Origin: Leptospiraceae bacterium
GTDB taxonomy: Bacteria; Spirochaetota; Leptospiria; Leptospirales; Leptospiraceae
Reading direction: 5' to 3'
DNA length: 11,411 nt
Assembly: GCA_024233865.1 (NCBI GenBank)
Contig: JACKPA010000030.1
Coordinates: forward strand, 1-11,411
Both the position numbers and the translations under genes were made by a program. Every line of letters begins with the position of its first letter. Position 1 is the first letter of the stretch. Of this stretch, positions 6,935 to 11,411 are shown one piece after another. The notes under the pieces are model-generated. The model did not search any database, had not been told where the DNA came from, and was given only the letters and a program-made list of their open reading frames with translations.

Positions 6935-7141
6935 ATGCAAGAAGATATTTCTGTAGGAAAAGAAATTACAAGTCTGGAAATTGCTTTAATCGCAAAGGAT
7001 ATCAAGTATATTGCCGATATTCTTTCCAATGATCAGTACAATGACAGGAGGAACTATCGTTATGTAAATTTATTACAAAGGCATTGTGAAAAGCTAATTG
7101 AAATATATGAATCCAGAGACAGAAAGCACAACTTAAGATAG
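6935..7141 (+). CDS. Small hypothetical protein, 68 residues
   Basis: I do not recognise this protein. It starts 27 nt after glgX and ends 13 nt before the next gene, so it fits an operon. A GGGTG stretch about 9 nt upstream is a weak ribosome site. The product is charged and looks mostly helical, with no signal peptide, membrane segment or cysteine pair; one cysteine is present (Cys51). Hydrophobic residues recur at helix-like spacing in EIALIAKDIKYIADIL (residues 15-30), and a second helix probably spans YVNLLQRHCEKLIEIYE (43-59). It could be a small helical-bundle cytoplasmic protein. The spacing and base composition support a real gene, but no function can be assigned. Confidence 0.55.
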   Translation: MQEDISVGKEITSLEIALIAKDIKYIADILSNDQYNDRRNYRYVNLLQRHCEKLIEIYESRDRKHNLR

Positions 7142-7154
7142 AAACAATAAAATT

Positions 7155-7772
7155 ATGAATAGAGACAATGTATATAGATTCATTTTTGAAAAAGGAGTTT
7201 GCTGTTTTTTGGTATTTTTATTTGTGGCTTTTTGTGGCACTACAGAGAAATTGCCAAATCCGTCTCTTGCTGATCTAAATGCCTTGTCTGCTCCTCCTAT
7301 GCAAAGGATGGCAACCGAGTTGTTAAAATCTCTTCCCAAAGAAGAGCTTTCTGATAAAAAGAAAGTCACCAATCCTTTTCGGAAATTTTATTTATGGGTA
7401 TTTCCTCCGATAGTAAAAGAAAAAACGTATCGAATCATTGTTCTTTCCTTTACAACCATTAGTGGTAAGGAACACAAATTAGGAAACATCCTCGCAGAAA
7501 AACTGACCACCGAATTGGCAAAAAGCACAAACATGAAAGTACTGGACCGCTTGATGTACAGTCCCGAATTGGAGAAAAATGACTTGTCTCTAAACGGGGG
7601 TGTAGTTTTGGAAGACTTAAAAAAAATTGGTAAATTATTTAGTTTGGATGCTATCGTAACGGGAATCGTGTCCAATAACGTTAATGGACTGGATATAAAT
7701 TGTCGTATGATAGACCCTAAAACAGGCTATATCATTGGAGCAGAAGAGGTATTTTATCCTTTGAACCAATAG
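7155..7772 (+). CDS. Putative lipoprotein with FlgO/CsgG-like domain
   Basis: The 205-residue product starts with a basic n-region and a hydrophobic stretch VCCFLVFLFVAF (15-26) before Cys27, the likely lipidation site. Phe at -1 is non-canonical but within the looser spirochaetal range. A variable Pro/Lys-rich linker leads to a domain at about 92-200. It shows the pattern of FlgO, CsgG and TolB-N-like proteins: a beta strand (RIIVLSF), a helix (NILAEKLTTELAKS), VLDR, then LEDLKKIGKLFSLDAIVTGIVS and a closing strand pair (INCRMIDPKTGYIIGAEEVFY). Such domains sit in the periplasm or on the inner side of the outer membrane and act in flagellar, curli or other envelope assemblies. No flagellar gene is nearby, so a flagellar role is not claimed. 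The ATG has no clear Shine-Dalgarno. An AAAGGAG at 7191 is inside the signal-peptide coding part and is probably incidental. Confidence 0.75.
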   Translation: MNRDNVYRFIFEKGVCCFLVFLFVAFCGTTEKLPNPSLADLNALSAPPMQRMATELLKSLPKEELSDKKKVTNPFRKFYLWVFPPIVKEKTYRIIVLSFTTISGKEHKLGNILAEKLTTELAKSTNMKVLDRLMYSPELEKNDLSLNGGVVLEDLKKIGKLFSLDAIVTGIVSNNVNGLDINCRMIDPKTGYIIGAEEVFYPLNQ

Positions 7773-7778
7773 TATTAC

Positions 7779-7791
7779 AGCCAAGATGGCT
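7779..7791. repeat. Short perfect inverted repeat in the glpD leader
   Basis: AGCCA-AGA-TGGCT (5-bp arms, 3-nt loop) sits between the lipoprotein stop and the glpD ribosome site. The spacer 7773-7836 is the longest gap between its neighbours upstream of glpD. No T tract follows, so it is not a terminator. It could be a small mRNA hairpin or chance. Confidence 0.3.
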
Positions 7792-7825
7792 ATGGTACTT
7801 AAATGGATTTATTTAATATATAGAC

Positions 7826-7831
7826 AAGGAG
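7826..7831 (+). promoter_or_regulatory. Strong ribosome binding site that fixes the glpD start
   Basis: AAGGAG stands 5 nt before the ATG at 7837. The frame is open from an ATG at 7786, but that codon lies inside the small inverted repeat and has no ribosome site, so 7837 is the start. Confidence 0.85.
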
Positions 7832-7836
7832 TTTTT

Positions 7837-9465
7837 ATGGACAGCAATCGAATCAAAAATGAAATAAAAAATACAAATTTCGATATACTCATTATAGGCG
7901 GCGGTATTACAGGAGCAACTATTCTTTGGGATGCCACTCTCAGAGGGCTGAATTGCATACTGCTTGAAAAAAACGACTATGCTTCCGGTACTACCCAAGC
8001 TACCTCCAAGTTAATACACGGTGGATTACGTTATCTCAAAAATATGGAATTTGCTATGGTTAGAGAGTCTTTATTTGAAAGAAGGATACTTGCCACCATC
8101 GCTCCTCACGCTGTTCGTCCGATGGGTTTTTTACTTCCTGTTTATAATTATTTCAAAGATAGAGTGATTTTTGGAGTTGGTCTTACCTTATATGACTTTC
8201 TTTCTTATGACCGAAACAAAAATATTATAGACGATGAGCAGATTCCCCGTCATAAATATTTAAACAAAAACGAAGCCATTTTAACAGAGCCTAACTTGCT
8301 TAGGCAAAAGCTGAAAGGTGCACTTCTATACTACGACTACGCCAATCTGAACCCGGAAAGGAATACAACCGAATTCATTTTATCAGCAAAAGATAAAGGA
8401 GGAAAAGCCTTTAACTATGCGGAAGTCTTGTCTATAGCAAAAGCGGACAATGGTTACAACGTAAAAATAATGGACAAAATTACACAAGAAACCATTGAAC
8501 TGCAATCCAAAACAGTAGTCAATTCAGCAGGTCCATGGGCAGACCAGATCGAAAATATGGTCATATCCAAAAGAAAACAAAACATCGTTCGCTCGAAAGG
8601 GATACACATCATCACAAGAAAGATCGTAAACGAAAAAGCGGTTGCCTTGATCAAACCGGACAAAACCCACATGTTTATAATCCCTTGGCGAAACAAAACC
8701 ATTATTGGAACAACCGATACGATTTTCAAAGATGATCCGGACAAACTACAAATAACAAAAGATGATATTCTAGAGTTGATTGATTCCACGAACCAGCTCT
8801 ATCATTCCACAAAGTTGACATTAGAAGACGTTGACTTTTTTTATGGGGGACTAAGACCTTTGGTGGGAGATGCAAATGAGGAATCTACCTACGATCTATC
8901 GAGGAAAAATGAAATACTCCAACATACGGAGGACGGATTTCCAGGCTTTTTTACGGCTTTAGGTGGAAAGTATACTACAAGTAGAGGGCTTGCTGAGAAG
9001 TTGGTGAATGAAGTTGTGAAAGTAGTGCCCGGAAATTTTAAATCATGCTCCACTGCGTCAGTTCCTATCCAAGGTGGTAATTTTTCTGATCCCATTTCTT
9101 TGGAGATGGATTTGCAAAGAAAATTTCCGCAAACTTCAGGTGAAAAAATTGCTATCCTAAGTCGTCGGTATGGAAGTGTTGCGGAAGCCATTCTAAACCT
9201 TAGCGGTAAAAAATACAACGTTTCCGAAATTCAGCTTACAGAAAAATACTATCCCGAAGAAATCGAATACATAAGCCAAAAGGAAGATATTCATTACCTA
9301 CCTGACCTTTACTTTAGGCGTTCCGGTATCGGAACAATGGGACTACCGAAGGAAACCATTAACAAAGAGATTGCGGAAATCGTTGCTTCCACATTAAATT
9401 GGAAAGAAGACAAAATCAAAGAAGATTTGGAAGCAGTCAAAGAAAGGTATAAAATCAAGTTATGA
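7837..9465 (+). CDS. glpD: FAD-dependent, quinone-linked glycerol-3-phosphate dehydrogenase (GlpD)
   Basis: GlpD oxidises sn-glycerol-3-phosphate to dihydroxyacetone phosphate at the cytoplasmic membrane and passes electrons through FAD to quinone. From the ATG at 7837 the product has 542 residues, slightly longer than E. coli GlpD. The FAD dinucleotide site DILIIGGGITGATI is at about residues 16-29, and TSKLIHGGLRYLKN near 55-68 is the family's FAD and substrate signature. FIIPWRNKTIIGTTDT near 280-295, FYGGLRPLVGD near 331-341 and LGGKYTTSRGLAEKL near 374-388 match the parts of the family that hold the substrate-contacting Arg and Lys. The C-terminal helical domain (about 400-542) is present. 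Its natural electron acceptor here would be menaquinone, consistent with mqnD on the other strand. No glycerol kinase or glycerol facilitator gene is in the window. Confidence 0.95.
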   Translation: MDSNRIKNEIKNTNFDILIIGGGITGATILWDATLRGLNCILLEKNDYASGTTQATSKLIHGGLRYLKNMEFAMVRESLFERRILATIAPHAVRPMGFLLPVYNYFKDRVIFGVGLTLYDFLSYDRNKNIIDDEQIPRHKYLNKNEAILTEPNLLRQKLKGALLYYDYANLNPERNTTEFILSAKDKGGKAFNYAEVLSIAKADNGYNVKIMDKITQETIELQSKTVVNSAGPWADQIENMVISKRKQNIVRSKGIHIITRKIVNEKAVALIKPDKTHMFIIPWRNKTIIGTTDTIFKDDPDKLQITKDDILELIDSTNQLYHSTKLTLEDVDFFYGGLRPLVGDANEESTYDLSRKNEILQHTEDGFPGFFTALGGKYTTSRGLAEKLVNEVVKVVPGNFKSCSTASVPIQGGNFSDPISLEMDLQRKFPQTSGEKIAILSRRYGSVAEAILNLSGKKYNVSEIQLTEKYYPEEIEYISQKEDIHYLPDLYFRRSGIGTMGLPKETINKEIAEIVASTLNWKEDKIKEDLEAVKERYKIKL

Positions 9466-9479
9466 AAAAGTTGTACCAT

Positions 9480-9510
9480 ATCGGTGTCCATCTGTGTTTA
9501 TCGGTGGTTA
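9480..9510 (+). repeat. Dispersed-type repeat with three 10-bp units between glpD and the hydrolase gene
   Basis: The units ATCGGTGTCC (9480-9489), ATCTGTGTTT (9490-9499) and ATCGGTGGTTA (9500-9510) follow each other without a gap at a 10-bp period. From memory the pattern closely resembles a short intergenic repeat (GTCCATCTGTGTTTATCTG type) seen in many unrelated bacterial genomes. It begins 14 nt after the glpD stop. By chance it is open in the frame of the following gene, so an ORF starting at 9462 reads through it. That is the main argument for placing the hydrolase start at 9540. Confidence 0.6.
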
Positions 9511-9539
9511 TTAAAAAGACATGGGTAAGAATATGCTCA

Positions 9540-11396
9540 ATGATCGGTCGGTCTCTACTTTTGGCGTTGTTTTTTGTAACATCGGTATTTTCGGAAACGG
9601 TAAAAAGTAACTTTCAAATTCATATCGAAAAGTCTTGGCAGTACTACAATACAAAAGAATACGAAAAAACAATTGAAGAATTGCAATTGGCGACAAGGCA
9701 GACTTCTGAGCCAAGAGAGCTTTCTTATGTGTATAACTTTATGGGGTATGCTTTTCAAACTCAAAATGATTTGGAAAATGCGATATCGAATTACGAGAAA
9801 GCTTTGGAATACGATAGCAACAATTTAATTGCTACCGAGAATTTGGGAAATTTGTATGTGTATTTCCCACAAGACAAAATAAGAATCACTTCTGCTTTAG
9901 AACTTCTCTTGAAGGCAGAAACTCTAAATACACAAAACTACAATGTCTATTATAACATCGCCTATATATATCTGTTAGAGCAAAAGTTTGAAGAGTCGGT
10001 TGTCTATTTGGATAAGGCACTATTTTATGGTTTTGACGATATTGCATACATGGCAAAGAATCTGGAAGGCTTGAAAGATACAACCTACTACAAGAGATTG
10101 GTTGCCAACCGGAGTAAACTGCTGGAAGCAAAATTACTATTTGCCAAAGCAAAAGAAGTCGAAATGGTATCGGACTACCAAGCAGCCCTTTCCAATTACC
10201 AACTTGCAATGGACGAATTTTTAGCATCGGTTGGTGAAAACAGTCTTTGGTTAGCTACGGTCTACTATAGTCTTGGGAATCTCTATGATAAAAAGGGGGA
10301 ATATTCCCAAGCTTTTGATTACTACCACAAATCTCTAAAGATCAAGATGAGTATTTCGGGAGAAGAATATTCTAAAGTCGACATGGGAAAGGCACTAAAC
10401 ACGAGGATTCAAAATTCCTATGCAACTACTCAGGATATATCGGTACTCTATGCAACTCCTCGTGGAGCAAAACAAAACAGTATCCCGTCTTGCTCTAATG
10501 ATTACTTTTCTACAAACATTGGGAAAGAAGATCGTTATGGAGTTTGTAACGTGAATGTTCCGGTTTCTCACGACATCGGAGAGCTAAGCGTTGATCCTGC
10601 TGACCCAAGTAAGAGTTTTTCTTTTAAGAACTTTGCCTATCACAATCGTGTTTCGTTTTTTGATTCCATTAAAGAAGACAGTTTTTCCGAAGTTCTTGTT
10701 TTTGTTCATGGATTTAACGTTCCTTTTGAGGAAGCGGCTTTGCGGGCAGCTCAAATTAAGTTTGATTTGAAGTTTCCCGGAAAAATCGTCTTATTTACTT
10801 GGCCCGCAGGAGCACAGGAAGGCGGCATTGTAACAAAGGTGAATTTGCACAATACCTATCGTTTTAATCAAGAAAACGCCAAGAATTCAATTCCTTATTT
10901 CAAGAGTTTTTTGCAAAATCTAAAAGCCACAAATAAAAAGGTACATCTGATTGTGCACTCTATGGGACACCAAGTTGTTGTACCTGCGTTAGCTGAATTG
11001 TCAAAAGTAAACCAGGAGAAAATCGTTCAAGAATTGGTTTTTAATGCTCCGGACTTTGATTTGGATGATTTTAAAAAAGCCTCATCTTCTTTGGTTACCA
11101 TGTCCCAAAGGGTTACCGTATACTGCTCTCCGGGTGACAATGCTTTATTGGTGTCAAGCAAGGTAAACAATAACAAGAGAATTGGCAGTTGTTCAAAAGT
11201 TTCGGGAGTGGATATGATAAACGTAAACCCGATTGACTCTCCTGTTTTGCAAGTGGGAGGACTTGGACATGGATACTATTCTTCCAGACCAATACTTACC
11301 GATCTCTACCAGCTAATTCTTGGAGTAGAAACACCTAAAAGGTTGTACATACAACAGTCTTATTCCAATGAAGAAAACTATATACTTAGAAGGTAG
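9540..11396 (+). CDS. Exported TPR protein with C-terminal DUF900-type alpha/beta hydrolase domain
   Basis: I chose the ATG at 9540 (618 residues). It opens directly with a classical signal peptide, MIGRSLLLALFFVTSVFS, probably cut before ETVK. The frame is open from 9462, overlapping the glpD stop as ATGA, but those 26 extra codons include a translated dispersed repeat. Neither start has a good ribosome site. From the 9540 start, TPR-like helix pairs lie at about 29-59, 62-94, 95-131, 132-164, 194-226 and 237-271. A hydrolase domain of the DUF900 kind begins near 300: VLVFVHGFN (385-393, oxyanion region), LFTWPAG (418-424), LIVHSMGH with nucleophile Ser474, NAPD (Asp505), SPGDNAL (Asp533, candidate acid) and LGHGYYS (His577). 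HSMG lacks the first Gly of GxSxG, which is usual in this family. It likely acts outside the cytoplasm as an esterase or lipase, with TPRs binding a partner. The substrate is unknown. Confidence 0.85.
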   Translation: MIGRSLLLALFFVTSVFSETVKSNFQIHIEKSWQYYNTKEYEKTIEELQLATRQTSEPRELSYVYNFMGYAFQTQNDLENAISNYEKALEYDSNNLIATENLGNLYVYFPQDKIRITSALELLLKAETLNTQNYNVYYNIAYIYLLEQKFEESVVYLDKALFYGFDDIAYMAKNLEGLKDTTYYKRLVANRSKLLEAKLLFAKAKEVEMVSDYQAALSNYQLAMDEFLASVGENSLWLATVYYSLGNLYDKKGEYSQAFDYYHKSLKIKMSISGEEYSKVDMGKALNTRIQNSYATTQDISVLYATPRGAKQNSIPSCSNDYFSTNIGKEDRYGVCNVNVPVSHDIGELSVDPADPSKSFSFKNFAYHNRVSFFDSIKEDSFSEVLVFVHGFNVPFEEAALRAAQIKFDLKFPGKIVLFTWPAGAQEGGIVTKVNLHNTYRFNQENAKNSIPYFKSFLQNLKATNKKVHLIVHSMGHQVVVPALAELSKVNQEKIVQELVFNAPDFDLDDFKKASSSLVTMSQRVTVYCSPGDNALLVSSKVNNNKRIGSCSKVSGVDMINVNPIDSPVLQVGGLGHGYYSSRPILTDLYQLILGVETPKRLYIQQSYSNEENYILRR

Positions 11397-11411
11397 GAAC
11401 TTGAACATATT

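Noticed and set aside
7191..7211. AAAGGAG followed by an in-frame TTG as an alternative lipoprotein start
   Set aside because: It would remove the basic n-region and half of the signal peptide, leaving too short a leader before Cys27. The ATG at 7155 gives a complete one.
1..11411. A new defence, phage or mobile gene system
   Set aside because: Nine of the ten genes resemble a known family or class (housekeeping enzymes or envelope proteins). There is no integrase, transposase, nuclease, toxin-antitoxin pair or CRISPR-like array.

Overview
The window is low-G+C bacterial DNA that reads as ordinary chromosome, with ten protein genes in two divergent blocks. It has no rRNA, tRNA, CRISPR array, transposase or phage gene. 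Four clues suggest a Spirochaetota bacterium close to Leptospiraceae: two lipoprotein genes with loose, spirochaete-like lipoboxes, futalosine-type menaquinone synthesis, an ethylmalonyl-CoA-mutase-type enzyme, and a FlgO/CsgG-like lipoprotein next to quinone-linked GlpD. This placement is inference; the sequence holds no taxonomic marker.

Minus-strand block (positions 58-4495, transcribed leftwards). The first gene is an ethylmalonyl-CoA-mutase-type B12 enzyme (ecm/meaA). After a repeat-bearing spacer comes a Dpm1-like family 2 glycosyltransferase. Next, after a 160-bp spacer with a possible weak terminator, lie a small CxxC lipoprotein gene, mqnD (menaquinone synthesis) and speD (AdoMet decarboxylase). 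The mqnD stop and speD start overlap as TAATG.

Divergent control region (4496-4738). It holds a good sigma70-like promoter for the rightward block, a poorer one for ecm, and one perfect DnaA-box 9-mer in the leader of glgX.

Plus-strand block (4757-11396). The order is glgX (glycogen debranching), a 68-aa unknown, a FlgO/CsgG-like lipoprotein, glpD (quinone-linked glycerol-3-phosphate dehydrogenase) and an exported TPR plus DUF900-type alpha/beta-hydrolase protein. Spacing is tight (13 to 74 nt), so one operon is plausible.

Functional links. GlpD delivers electrons to quinone, and MqnD helps make menaquinone. SpeD and the futalosine pathway both draw on S-adenosylmethionine, and both can yield substrates of the same nucleosidase (MTAN/Pfs).

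Not explained by genes. Two families of short dispersed repeat sit directly behind stop codons. One is a REP-like CCCTGAGCGTAGTCGAAGG element: one copy after speD, and one after ecm where it pairs with an inverted copy into a long hairpin. The other is a 10-bp-period element after glpD that by chance stays open in frame and falsely lengthens the next ORF. I did not find a convincing new multi-gene system. The repeats, the TPR-hydrolase, the glycosyltransferase with an altered DxD and the mqnD-speD coupling are the items most worth a second look.
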